Positions 1-7,474 of a stretch of DNA of 64,000 nucleotides are shown here, piece by piece. Both the position numbers and the translations under genes were made by a program. Under the pieces are notes generated by a model, which made no database searches, had not been told where the DNA came from, and saw only the letters and a list, made by a program, of their open reading frames with translations. This stretch comes from Neobacillus sp. SuZ13 (GTDB taxonomy: Bacteria > Bacillota > Bacilli > Bacillales > Cytobacillaceae), in assembly GCF_030123365.1 (NCBI RefSeq), contig NZ_CP126107.1:1163501-1227500 (forward strand). Direction: 5' to 3'. How positions within the stretch are numbered: position 1 is the first letter of the stretch; the number at the start of each line of letters is the position of its first letter.

Positions 1-1
1 T

Positions 2-652
2 ACATGGGGGAATATGGAAGATAACCCTGTTCAAGAGATGACTCGAGAGATCAATCGTATGTGTAAACCTAATTTCATGTTAAATGTTACATTAAATAGA
101 GAAAAAGAAATCACATCTGTATTTGCTGGTGAATTGTATGAAGCCCATGACAAAGGATGCGAATTTGTAAAAGAACATGCCATGATCAAGTGTGACGATC
201 GATTTGATGTCGTTATTACATCCAATTCTGGTTACCCCCTTGACCAAAATCTTTATCAAGCTGTTAAAGGGATGAGTGCAGCACATAAAATTGTTAAAAA
301 AGGCGGAACGATTATTGTCGCTTCTGAATGCTCGGATGGACTTCCAAGTCATGGGAATTATTCGAAGATTTTTGAATTTGCTGATAGCCCACAAGCTTTA
401 TTGGATCTAATCAATGATCCGAATTTTAAAATGTTCGATCAATGGCAGGTTCAGAAACAAGCGGTGACGCAAGTTTGGGCAGATGTCTATGTATACTCCA
501 TGCTCACAGATGAACAAGTTATAGGTTCCATGCTAAAACCTACTCATAATATTGAACAAACTTTAGAGGAATTGAAACAAACATACGGAGAGAATATGTC
601 GATTGCTGTTTTACCATTAGGCCCATTAACGATTCCTTACGTGGAAGAGTAA
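2..652 (+). CDS. larA: LarA-family nickel-dependent 2-hydroxyacid racemase (C-terminal part, cut by window edge)
   Basis: LarA uses the nickel-pincer nucleotide (NPN) cofactor to racemise lactate; relatives act on other 2-hydroxyacids, so the substrate is not settled. The reading frame is open to base 2 (codons for TWGN precede the first ATG at 14), so this is the C-terminal half of a protein usually about 420-430 residues long. The fragment starts in the conserved Gly-Asn...Asn-Pro-Val segment and keeps the SNSGYPLDQN motif and a Gly-rich GGTIIVASECSDG stretch. NPN-synthesis genes larE, larB and larC follow on the same strand. A remnant of a four-carbon acid sugar kinase lies directly downstream, which hints at a C4 hydroxyacid rather than lactate (inference). 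Confidence 0.88.
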   Translation, partial: TWGNMEDNPVQEMTREINRMCKPNFMLNVTLNREKEITSVFAGELYEAHDKGCEFVKEHAMIKCDDRFDVVITSNSGYPLDQNLYQAVKGMSAAHKIVKKGGTIIVASECSDGLPSHGNYSKIFEFADSPQALLDLINDPNFKMFDQWQVQKQAVTQVWADVYVYSMLTDEQVIGSMLKPTHNIEQTLEELKQTYGENMSIAVLPLGPLTIPYVEE

Positions 653-668
653 AAAGGGCAGGTTTAGG

Positions 669-893
669 GTGGAGAAAATTATTTTAATTGCAGATGATTT
701 AACAGGTGCATGTGATTCTGGAGTTCAATTTGCCCAATAAGACATGAAGGCTGCTGTTTTTTTGAAGAATCAAACCTAAATGGAAAAGATACAGATGTAA
801 TTATTTTGGTACCGACAGCCGGGCTTTAAGCCGACAGAAAGCATAAAAAGAAATAGATCATGCAGCAGGAAACCTAGATAAAATTTATAAAGG
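669..893 (+). pseudogene. Remnant of four-carbon acid sugar kinase (DUF1537/OtnK-DtnK family)
   Basis: A GTG at 669 opens a frame reading VEKIILIADDLTGACDSG, the N-terminal signature of DUF1537 four-carbon acid sugar kinases, which act on D-threonate/D-erythronate-type acids. It stops at 738-740. Kinase-like coding continues piecewise in other frames (an AAVFLKNQ segment, then TDVIIL, then KEIDHAAGNLDKIYKG-like text broken by stops) until larE begins. A working member has over 400 residues; here only about 75 codons of corrupted sequence remain, so the gene is dead. It was probably part of the larA operon. Confidence 0.75.
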
Positions 894-902
894 GTGATTA
901 TC

Positions 903-1715
903 ATGCTAGATTTGAAATATACTAAACTTCAAGAAATTTTAAAGGAAATGAGGACTGTAGTCATTGCCTTTTCAGGCGGTGTGGACAGTACATTTTTATT
1001 GAAGGCTGCACTCGACACTCTTGGTCGGGAAAATGTATTGGCTGTAACAGCTGACAGTGAAACATACCCTTTTGAGGAATTGCAAGAAGCCATTAAGCTC
1101 ACCGAACAATTGGGTGCAAGACATGAAGTAATTCAGACATCGGAATTAAATATTCCAGGTTATTCTGAGAATACATCAAACCGATGCTACTTCTGTAAAA
1201 AAAGCCTGTTTGAGCATCTTGTACCAATCATGGAAGAGGGTAACTACAGTAATGTAGCTTTCGGGCTAATAGCAGATGATCTTGGAGAGCACAGACCAGG
1301 AACAAAGGCAGCGAGAGAATATAACGTAAGGGGACCACTTCAGGAAGCTGATCTTTATAAAAGTGAAATTCGTGAGCTATCACAGCAAATGGGGCTACCA
1401 ACTTGGGATAAGCCTTCCTTTGCTTGCCTTTCATCAAGGATAGCTTATGGAGAGCACATTACGATAGAAAAACTGAAAAAAATAGATAAATCAGAACAAG
1501 CTATTCGAGCTATTGGAATTCGGCAAGTACGCGTACGTACCCATGGTGAGATTGCTAGAATTGAAGTAGAACCACAAGAGATGCAACGTTTATTGGAAAA
1601 TCATCAAGAAATCACAGCAAAACTTCAAGAATTTGGATACACCTATGTCACGATGGATTTCATCGGATACAAGAGTGGCAGTATGAATAAGGTTTTGCAA
1701 CAGGCAGAGAGGTAG
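903..1715 (+). CDS. larE: LarE, ATP-dependent sulfur-insertion enzyme of nickel-pincer cofactor synthesis
   Basis: LarE adenylates the carboxylates of the LarB product and inserts the sulfur atoms that later bind nickel. The protein has the PP-loop SGGVDS near residues 24-29 and the conserved PSFACLSSRI segment with Cys-175 (numbered from the ATG), which matches the sulfur-donating cysteine of Lactobacillus plantarum LarE. A further CxxC (RCYFCK, residues 95 and 98) is present. Three-cysteine LarE proteins are reported to use an iron-sulfur cluster instead of sacrificing a cysteine, so this one may be catalytic (inference). A GTG lies at 894, but the ATG at 903 has the better spacing from the AAAGGG ribosome site. 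270 residues is normal. Confidence 0.92.
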   Translation: MLDLKYTKLQEILKEMRTVVIAFSGGVDSTFLLKAALDTLGRENVLAVTADSETYPFEELQEAIKLTEQLGARHEVIQTSELNIPGYSENTSNRCYFCKKSLFEHLVPIMEEGNYSNVAFGLIADDLGEHRPGTKAAREYNVRGPLQEADLYKSEIRELSQQMGLPTWDKPSFACLSSRIAYGEHITIEKLKKIDKSEQAIRAIGIRQVRVRTHGEIARIEVEPQEMQRLLENHQEITAKLQEFGYTYVTMDFIGYKSGSMNKVLQQAER

Positions 1716-1722
1716 AAACGAG

Positions 1723-2358
1723 TTGGGAAATCTTTTTGGAGTTTTAGGAATAGGGTTTTTGTTAGGACTCAAACACGCTCTAGAACCTGACCATATTATT
1801 GCTGTTTCTACGATAGCAAGTAAACATAAATCACTCTTTCATTCCAGTTTATTAGGTGTTTTTTGGGGGATTGGACATACCTTAACGTTATTAGGGGTAT
1901 TTCTCATTTTGGCCATTACGAAAGGAAGCATTCCTGAGAAATGGGGAATGGCATTTGAAATGAGTGTAGGCGTTATGCTTGTCTATCTAGGAATCGTTTC
2001 CCTTCGAACACTAAAAAGAAAGGATATAAAAAGAGAAAGTAAAGAAAGTAAACAACTTTTCTTAAAGTCTATGTTCATTGGTCAAATCCATGGACTTGCT
2101 GGAAGTGCTGCGATGACACTACTAGTTGTATCTGTGGTTGAATCTATGAAGGATGCGGTTCTATATATTGGGATATTTGGAACAGGTACCATACTAGGGA
2201 TGCTTTTGTTTACATTTGTCGTCAGCTTACCCTTTGTATTTGTAGGAAAAATACAAAGGGTCGAACGCGTTTTAACAGGTATTGCTTCAATAATTAGTAT
2301 CTGTTACGGAATTTACTATATCTATTTAATGGGTTATCAAGAGGGATTATTTATTTAA
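1723..2358 (+). CDS. NiCoT/UreH-like nickel permease of the lar locus
   Basis: Integral membrane protein of 211 residues with about six hydrophobic segments. Near the N-terminus it has His-18, Asp-23 and His-24 (HALEPDH), the HX4DH nickel/cobalt signature of NiCoT permeases and UreH-type proteins, and a second His-containing motif (IHGLAGSAA) follows the central charged loop. The start is a TTG 7 bases after the larE stop, with GAGAGG upstream. Its place between larE and larB argues that it imports nickel for LarC-dependent insertion into the NPN cofactor. It is not the LarMNQO ECF-type system of lactobacilli. Metal choice (nickel over cobalt) is inferred from context. Confidence 0.8.
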   Translation: MGNLFGVLGIGFLLGLKHALEPDHIIAVSTIASKHKSLFHSSLLGVFWGIGHTLTLLGVFLILAITKGSIPEKWGMAFEMSVGVMLVYLGIVSLRTLKRKDIKRESKESKQLFLKSMFIGQIHGLAGSAAMTLLVVSVVESMKDAVLYIGIFGTGTILGMLLFTFVVSLPFVFVGKIQRVERVLTGIASIISICYGIYYIYLMGYQEGLFI

Positions 2359-2387
2359 TTCTTAACTTTAAGACAGCGGGTGATTTC

Positions 2388-3083
2388 ATGAGTAAGTTTG
2401 ATGATTTAGGATTCAGTAAAGTAGATATTGATCGAGAAAGGCGTACCGGTTATCCAGAAGTGATTTATGGAGAAGGAAAAACACCTGAACAAATTGGTTT
2501 GATCATGGATAAGCTGATTGATACGCACGGCAAAGTAATGGTAACTCGTCTATCACAAGAAAAGGCAGAATTACTGTTAGAACAATTCCCTTCAGCAAGA
2601 TATGATACTGTATCACGCATTTTGCTTTTCGGTTCGGCTTCTCGTCAATATCAAGGTGAAGTGATGGTGATGTGCGCAGGTACTTCGGATTTGCCAGTTG
2701 CAGAAGAAGCCGCCGTTACAGCCGAGTGGATGGGATGTAATGTAAAACGACTCTATGATGTCGGTGTTGCTGGAATTGATCGTTTACTAGCGTATCGAGA
2801 AGAAATTACCAAAGCTAGTGTTCTCATTGTAGTAGCAGGAATGGAAGGGGCATTGCCTAGTGTCGTAGGCGGTTTAGTGCGGCGCCCGGTCATTGCTGTA
2901 CCTACTTCTGTTGGATATGGTGCACATCTTCAAGGTCTTACCCCGCTTCTTGGTATGTTGACGTCTTGTGCATCAGGAATGAGTGTGGTGAATATTGACA
3001 ATGGATTTGGAGCAGCATATCAGGCAGCTCTTATCCTTCAGCTAGTTTCAGAGGGGGTAAACCATGAAAGTACTTTATCTTGA
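2388..3083 (+). CDS. larB: LarB, carboxylase/hydrolase of nickel-pincer cofactor synthesis
   Basis: LarB carboxylates the pyridinium ring of nicotinic acid adenine dinucleotide and cleaves its phosphoanhydride bond, giving pyridinium-3,5-dicarboxylate mononucleotide. The C-terminal domain is PurE-like: a CAGTSDLPVAEEA segment at residues 96-108, PTSVGYGAHL at 172-181 and LTSCASG with Cys-194, the position of the catalytic cysteine known in LarB. The length of 231 residues is typical. The ATG at 2388 lies 29 bases after the permease gene. The 3' end overlaps larC by 20 bases, suggesting translational coupling. Confidence 0.92.
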   Translation: MSKFDDLGFSKVDIDRERRTGYPEVIYGEGKTPEQIGLIMDKLIDTHGKVMVTRLSQEKAELLLEQFPSARYDTVSRILLFGSASRQYQGEVMVMCAGTSDLPVAEEAAVTAEWMGCNVKRLYDVGVAGIDRLLAYREEITKASVLIVVAGMEGALPSVVGGLVRRPVIAVPTSVGYGAHLQGLTPLLGMLTSCASGMSVVNIDNGFGAAYQAALILQLVSEGVNHESTLS

Positions 3084-4542
3084 TTGCCAATCCGGGATCT
3101 CAGGTGATATGACCTTATCAGCATTGATCGATTTAGGAGCAGACTTAACATATATTCGAGAGCAATTGGAGAAGCTGCCAATCGATCCTTTTTCTTTAAA
3201 TGTGAAGCAAGTAGATAAGAAAGGAATTTCAGCAAAACTGCTCGACCTGCACTTTAAAGAAGAATCACAGGTTCATGGTGCACATTCGAATGGAGAGCAT
3301 CATCACCATTATGAAGACCATAACCATTTGCATGGTAATCATCATCACCATCATGAAGACCATAACCATTCGCATGGAGAGCATCATCACCATCATGAAG
3401 ACCATAACCATTCGCATGGAGAGCATCATCATCACCATCATGAAGACCATAACCATTCGCATGGAGAGCATCATCACCATCATGAAGACCATAACCATTC
3501 GCATGGAGAGCATCATCACCGTCATGAAGACCATAACCATTCGCATGGAGAGCATCATCACCATCACGAAGACCATAGCCATTCGCATGTTGAGCACCAC
3601 TATCATGATGACAACGGCCATTCACATAAGGATCACCACCACGGACATGAAGAACAGGATCATTCGCATCATCACCATCATTCACACAGAAAAGCTTCGA
3701 CTATTTTAAATATGATAAATGACAGCGAATTACCTAGCCGGGTTAAGAAGAGAAGTATTGCTGTTTTTCAAGTGATTGCCGAGGCAGAGGGTAAAATACA
3801 TGGTATGGATCCAAAAGATGTCCACTTTCATGAGGTAGGGGCAATGGATTCCATTATTGATGTAATCGGGGTATGTTTAGCCCTTGAGAATCTGGGAATC
3901 GATAAGCTCATTGCTTCGCCTGTTCCAACAGGTTATGGGAAGGTCATGATGGCGCATGGGCTTTATCCTATTCCTGCTCCGGCTACTGCCGAAATTTTAC
4001 GAGGAGTTCCTTTAGCAGATTTTCATGTAATGGGTGAGTTAACGACCCCAACAGGAGCAGGCTTTCTAAAAGCGCTGGTTGATGAATATGGCCATATCCC
4101 TGCCATGTCAATAGAGCGAATTGGTTATGGGGCTGGAAAAAAGAACTTCGATCACCCGAATGTATTACGAGTTCTTCTTTTTCAGGCAAATGATGAAATT
4201 CAAAGAGAGACAATAACGATTCTTGAATGTCAGTTGGATGATATAACAGGAGAAACTTTGGGATATGTTTTGGAAAAAGTTTTAAATCATGGGGCACTTG
4301 ATGTTTATTTCACTCCAGTAACAATGAAAAAAAGCAGACCTGGTTCGCTTATTACTGTTCTTACAAAGCCACAAGATTGTCTAGCAATGGAAGAGTTATT
4401 ACTTAAAGAAACAAGTACTTTTGGTGTTCGTAAGTCTGAATGCTCAAGAAGAATCCTGTCACGCCGTTTTGAAAAGATAGAAACTCCTTATGGGAATTTG
4501 ACAGTTAAAATTGGATACGAAGGGGATAAGATTTACAAATAA
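3064..4542 (+). CDS. larC: LarC, nickel-insertion cyclometallase with giant His-rich insert; C-terminus lost by frameshift
   Basis: LarC inserts nickel into pyridinium-3,5-bisthiocarboxylate mononucleotide in a CTP-dependent reaction to finish NPN. The N-terminal domain has the family motif DCQSGISGDM (residues 7-16). An exceptional His-rich stretch of about 140 residues (71-210) of Gly-Glu-His-Asp-Asn units follows, then conserved HFHEVGAMDSIIDVIG and TTPTGAG segments and the C-terminal ferredoxin-like domain. The start overlaps larB and has a GAGGGGG ribosome site. The frame ends at TAA 4540-4542, about 39 codons short of family length; the missing tail lies in the -1 frame up to 4658. Lactobacillus plantarum larC is also frameshifted (larC1/larC2), but in mid-gene. 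The intact catalytic part suggests residual or full function; this is uncertain. Confidence 0.88.
   Translation: MKVLYLDCQSGISGDMTLSALIDLGADLTYIREQLEKLPIDPFSLNVKQVDKKGISAKLLDLHFKEESQVHGAHSNGEHHHHYEDHNHLHGNHHHHHEDHNHSHGEHHHHHEDHNHSHGEHHHHHHEDHNHSHGEHHHHHEDHNHSHGEHHHRHEDHNHSHGEHHHHHEDHSHSHVEHHYHDDNGHSHKDHHHGHEEQDHSHHHHHSHRKASTILNMINDSELPSRVKKRSIAVFQVIAEAEGKIHGMDPKDVHFHEVGAMDSIIDVIGVCLALENLGIDKLIASPVPTGYGKVMMAHGLYPIPAPATAEILRGVPLADFHVMGELTTPTGAGFLKALVDEYGHIPAMSIERIGYGAGKKNFDHPNVLRVLLFQANDEIQRETITILECQLDDITGETLGYVLEKVLNHGALDVYFTPVTMKKSRPGSLITVLTKPQDCLAMEELLLKETSTFGVRKSECSRRILSRRFEKIETPYGNLTVKIGYEGDKIYK
3292..3588 (+). repeat. In-frame 42-base tandem repeat encoding His-rich LarC units
   Basis: Seven tandem units lie inside larC. 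Six are 42 bases and one is 45 (an extra His codon); they encode variants of GEHHHHHEDHNHSH. The units are nearly identical at the DNA level, with small changes (Tyr, Leu, Asn, Arg, Ser substitutions), indicating recent expansion by slippage or unequal recombination. Degenerate His-rich sequence continues to about 3693. Long open frames in other phases and on the opposite strand here are by-products of the repeat. Confidence 0.97.
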
Positions 4543-4658
4543 CACCCGAGTATGAAGAGATAAAAGAGGCGGCAACTGAATACAAAATACCTCTTCTGGA
4601 AATCTATTCGGTCGTCCAGTTGGAAGCAAGGAAGATGCTAGAGTCTGGCTCATATTAA
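4539..4658 (+). other. Displaced larC C-terminal coding segment (-1 frame)
   Basis: In the -1 frame relative to larC, bases 4539-4655 encode 39 residues beginning ITPEYEEIKEAATEYKIPL, then the TAA at 4656-4658. The Thr-Pro-Glu-Tyr...Pro-Leu pattern is how LarC proteins normally end. Adding one A to the AAA at 4537-4539 would join the two frames seamlessly (TAC AAA ATA ACA). The simplest explanation is loss of one A from an A4 tract, or a sequencing error. A programmed -1 shift is less likely: the shifted tRNA-Lys would have to re-pair on CAA. Confidence 0.85.
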
Positions 4659-4775
4659 AGGAGTACAATAGAATTGATTATTTTTCTATATTCTAAACGA
4701 TAATAGGGAGGAAATTGGAAGAGAACAAACGAATTCATTTAATGAAAAAAGTTTTTTCGAAAATTGGAGGAAATT

Positions 4776-5171
4776 ATGGAAAGATTAGTTCATTTCGAGA
4801 TTCATGTGAGTGACATGGACCGTGCGAAGAAGTTTTATGGAGAGGTATTTGGCTGGTCATTTCAAGATTGGAGTGAGTATGCAGGAATGCCTTATTTTGG
4901 TGCAGTGACGGGCGATGAAAACGAGCCTGGGATCAATGGTGCTTTGATGCAGCGTCAAAGTGCTCCACCGGAAACAAACCAGGCTTTAAATGGATTTGCT
5001 TGCACCATGGGAGTGGAAAATTACGATTCAACGGAAGCTAAAATTTTAGAGTATGGCGGAAAGGTTGCGATGTCTAAATATGCGCTGCCTGGAATGGCAT
5101 GGCAAGGATACTATATTGATACCGAAGGCAATGTTTTCGGAATTCATCAACCAGATGCGAATGCAAAATAG
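4776..5171 (+). CDS. VOC-family (glyoxalase/bleomycin-resistance fold) protein
   Basis: A 131-residue vicinal-oxygen-chelate protein with the pattern LVHFEIHVSDMDRAKKFY then a second half ending YYIDTEGNVFGIHQP. The conserved His near the N-terminus and the Glu in the last motif (DTEGN) fit metal-ligand positions of the fold. The ATG at 4776 is chosen because GGAGG sits 5 bases upstream; a TTG at 4764 overlaps that site. The substrate cannot be inferred: the family includes lyases, dioxygenases and antibiotic-binding proteins. It forms a short unit with the YjbR-like gene that follows. Confidence 0.85.
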   Translation: MERLVHFEIHVSDMDRAKKFYGEVFGWSFQDWSEYAGMPYFGAVTGDENEPGINGALMQRQSAPPETNQALNGFACTMGVENYDSTEAKILEYGGKVAMSKYALPGMAWQGYYIDTEGNVFGIHQPDANAK

Positions 5172-5195
5172 AATCGATGCTAGGTGAATAAAAAC

Positions 5196-5567
5196 ATGAA
5201 ATCACAAGATCCGGAAGGCATGCTCGAAAATGTACGTAAAATCTGTCTTGCACTGCCCGAAGCTGTTGAACATATCGACGGATTTGGTCACAATACGTTT
5301 AAAATAAATGGAAAATCCTTCGTGATTTCAGGTGAAAGTGAAAAAGGTTTCAGGTTATCGTTCAAGTCAGATCGAGAGACTCAAGAATTATTGCTACAGA
5401 AAGAGCATTATTACAAAACCCCATATATCGGACAACACGGCTGGGTATCTATTCAAAATCCGGCTGAGGAAAATTGGGATGAATTGACTGATCTAATTCA
5501 AGAAGCCTATTTACGTGCTGCACCGAAGCGTCTGGTTAAGCAATGGCATGAATTGAATAAAAAGTGA
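5196..5567 (+). CDS. MmcQ/YjbR-family protein
   Basis: About 123 residues, starting at ATG 5196 with AGGTGA 8 bases upstream. Features of the MmcQ/YjbR (CyaY-like fold) family are an N-terminal helix with KICLALPEAVE, then His/Gly-rich DGFGHNTFKINGKSF, and a C-terminal LTDLIQEAYLRAAPKRL helix. Members are often called DNA-binding, but a biochemical role is not established. It starts 24 bases after the VOC gene and is followed by a hairpin terminator, so the two genes probably form a small operon. Confidence 0.85.
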   Translation: MKSQDPEGMLENVRKICLALPEAVEHIDGFGHNTFKINGKSFVISGESEKGFRLSFKSDRETQELLLQKEHYYKTPYIGQHGWVSIQNPAEENWDELTDLIQEAYLRAAPKRLVKQWHELNKK

Positions 5568-5568
5568 A

Positions 5569-5600
5569 GAAAGGCGGATAATCTGCCTTTCTTTATTTAT
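5569..5600 (+). terminator. Rho-independent terminator after the VOC/YjbR unit
   Basis: Stem GAAAGGC (5569-5575) pairs with GCCTTTC (5585-5591) around a 9-base loop, followed by a T-rich stretch. It lies directly after the yjbR-like stop codon. Confidence 0.75.
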
Positions 5601-5642
5601 GTTCTCTTAGTATCGATTTTTTCTTAAAGATTTATAATTCAT

Positions 5643-5695
5643 AAATTCGCCCATAGAAACACTAGATTCGCCCATAAAAGACCAAAATTCTCTAC
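5643..5695. repeat. Left part of tandem array with 21-base period, interrupted by the IS3-like element
   Basis: ATTCGCCCAT cores start at 5645 and 5666, and a partial core ATTCTCTAC at 5687, each exactly 21 bases apart. The array is cut at the left end of the insertion element and resumes on its right side. No coding function is apparent. Confidence 0.8.
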
Positions 5696-5781
5696 GACCC
5701 CCTAATTCCTTTGGACAGGAACAGGGTTGAAATTATACACTTGTGCTAAGAATAGTGTCCAAGGTTAGGAGGTCTTATAAG

Positions 5782-6135
5782 ATGTCAAAAAGGAAAATTG
5801 ATGCACTCAAAAAGAGTTATGTCCGAATGGCTATCAAAAGTGGAAATTATACCAGCGTAGCCCGAAATGCTGGAATCGTTCGAAATACTCTATCGAAGTG
5901 GATTAAGGAGTATGGTGACGAAGTTAGGGAACAGATGGACGATCCAACCACTGCAATTCTTTCTGCTGAACCTACAAAAGAGGAATTGAAAGCCAAGTAT
6001 GAACAGGCTATGAAGCTGCTCGGCGAAAAGGAACTGGAAGTAGCTATGCTTCGCAACCTTTTAAAAAAAGCCAATACCGGCCCTAACGGTCCTAGAGGAG
6101 GTTCGGATTTGGGCAGAGGAGGGTTTTTACATTAA
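5782..6135 (+). CDS. IS3-family transposase OrfA (helix-turn-helix subunit)
   Basis: 117 residues starting at ATG 5782 with a strong TTAGGAGG upstream. The N-terminal half is a helix-turn-helix (SGNYTSVARNAGIVRNTLSKW), followed by an acidic linker and a Leu-rich coiled coil (KYEQAMKLLGEKELEVAMLRNLLKK) typical of IS3 OrfA oligomerisation. An AAAAAAAG run at about 6063-6070 resembles the slippery site IS3 elements use to make the OrfAB fusion. The intact orfB frame here is not the -1 frame, however, so indels have disturbed the arrangement. Alone, OrfA does not transpose DNA. Confidence 0.85.
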   Translation: MSKRKIDALKKSYVRMAIKSGNYTSVARNAGIVRNTLSKWIKEYGDEVREQMDDPTTAILSAEPTKEELKAKYEQAMKLLGEKELEVAMLRNLLKKANTGPNGPRGGSDLGRGGFLH

Positions 6136-7063
6136 TAGGCTGACTGATGCTATAGGAATAAACCGGTCTTTATATTATTATCACGCTGGAGAAGAAGTAG
6201 TAGAGAGCAAAGGAAAACGTGGGCGCCCTTATCCTGGCTTTTCGAAAACAGAATCAGGCGAGATAGTTCCAGACTCCCAAATTGAAGAGTATTTGATGGA
6301 AGCCATTGAAGGTGAAGCTTCGGTTTATGAAGAACTTGACGCAATTACTTAAAGATGAACATCATTTGGTCATCAATCATAAAAAAGTCCATCGCTTGTG
6401 TGCTGACCTGGGAATCCTCTTGCCACAAAGGTCTGGGCATCCTAAATACCCTAGGAAACTTGTAAGGAACAGGCTGATTACAGCGCCTAACCAACTTTGG
6501 CAGCTTGATATTAAATATGACTCGATCGAGGGTAGCCGGAGGTTCTTTTACCTGGCAAGTGCCATTGATGTCTTTGACAGAAGCATAGTGGGTTATTACA
6601 GGGGATCGAAGTGCCAAGCCAAGGATATCACGGGAATGCTTAAAGAGGCAATTATCAGACGGGGCCTGGAGGCTCCCGAGGAAATGGTGGCCACTGCATT
6701 ATCATCCGTACTGACAATGGGCCACAATTTGTAAGCAACCACTTCGGAGAATTTTGTGAAACAAATAAGGTTTATCATGAAAGGATTCCTCCGAAATGAC
6801 CAAATTACAATGCTTTTATTGAGTCTTTTCACAGTATAATCGAGCGGGATGTATTCAGACGTTACTCTTTTGAGTTTTTTGAAGAGGCATACTTCCGGAT
6901 TGACGAGTACATTGAATTCTATAACCAAAGGAGATACCATGGCAGCCTAAGGCGTATGTCTCCTCTCAATTTTCATGAGAAATACAAGGATAGTGGGTTT
7001 CCCCCGAAATGGCGATTAGCCTGTAAAGTAGGCAGAGGTACTCCTTCTTCACTTGCCAACTAA
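6104..7063 (+). pseudogene. IS3-family transposase OrfB, broken by frameshifts and a nonsense codon
   Basis: Coding starts around 6104-6128 (EEGFYINRLTDAIGI), runs in one frame to a stop near 6350, continues in a second frame from about 6330 (NLTQLLKDEHHLVINHKKV, then NQLWQLDIKYD with the first DDE aspartate), and returns to the first frame near 6698 (RTDNGPQF, second aspartate; FIESFHSIIERD, glutamate; YNQRRYHGSL). An in-frame TGA lies at about 6798 between those last motifs. The catalytic triad is recognisable, but at least two frameshifts and one stop prevent a full protein. The frame ends at TAA 7061-7063. Confidence 0.87.
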
Positions 7064-7214
7064 GCAGATGATAAAGCGAAAGGGTCAAGCGGTTTGGGCT
7101 TGACGCTGTAGTGTAATCATCTACAATGGCAAAAAGTGAGGAAGGAATTCCCCCAAAAATTAAAAACTAAGATAGAACGAGAAAACAGTAGCTAGTGTCA
7201 GGAATTAGGGGGTC

Positions 7215-7275
7215 AAACCGAATTCGCTCGTTAAAACCCCAGATTCGCTCATTAAACCTAAAAATTCGCCCATTG
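7215..7275. repeat. Right part of the IS-interrupted tandem array
   Basis: ATTCGCTCGT, ATTCGCTCAT and ATTCGCCCAT cores start at 7222, 7243 and 7263 (spacing 21 and 20), matching the cores left of the insertion element. The rest of the gap to 7474 is AT-rich and shows no further gene. Confidence 0.78.
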
Positions 7276-7474
7276 AAGAGATTTTGCATAAATAAAAAGA
7301 AAAATGTCCCATACTTGAAGGGGAATTTTACACAAAATAAATAAATAATTAACTACTCCTTGGAATTGAGGCTTCTCATGGACAAATCTCTCGATCTGGC
7401 ATACACTAATTCAAGGTTAGAGTAGGAATTTTTTTGCTGTTGATTTTACCTATTGTCATAATGCAGGTGATTAA

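Larger units (their letters stand above)
5696..7214 (+). mobile_element. Degenerate IS3-family insertion sequence (about 1.5 kb)
   Basis: The element is bounded by a 15-base inverted repeat: GACCCCCTAATTCCT at 5696 and its complement ending at 7214. It carries an IS3-type orfA and a broken orfB with DDE transposase motifs. No perfect target duplication is visible: the flanks read TCTAC on the left and AAACC on the right. The insertion lies inside a tandem array with a 21-base period. Two frameshifts and a nonsense codon in orfB mean it cannot move by itself. Confidence 0.88.

Noticed and set aside
3292..3588. Regular repeat that could look like a CRISPR array
   Set aside because: The units are contiguous, coding and in frame; there are no unique spacers and no cas genes.
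3254..3709. Long open frames on both strands across the larC repeat (Met-rich and Gly/Asp-rich proteins)
   Set aside because: They are translations of the same 42-base repeat in other phases, have no ribosome sites, and the larC frame explains the sequence.
4530..4545. Programmed -1 ribosomal frameshift in larC
   Set aside because: The AAA-TAA context has no good slippery heptamer, and a lost A in an A4 run explains it more simply; kept only as a possibility.
6345..6940. Minus-strand open frames within the insertion sequence
   Set aside because: They overlap clear transposase motifs on the plus strand and have no recognisable domain.
5690..7220. Target-site duplication of the IS3-like element
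   Set aside because: Flanks TCTAC and AAACC do not match at 3-5 bases; the element is old or its ends are eroded.
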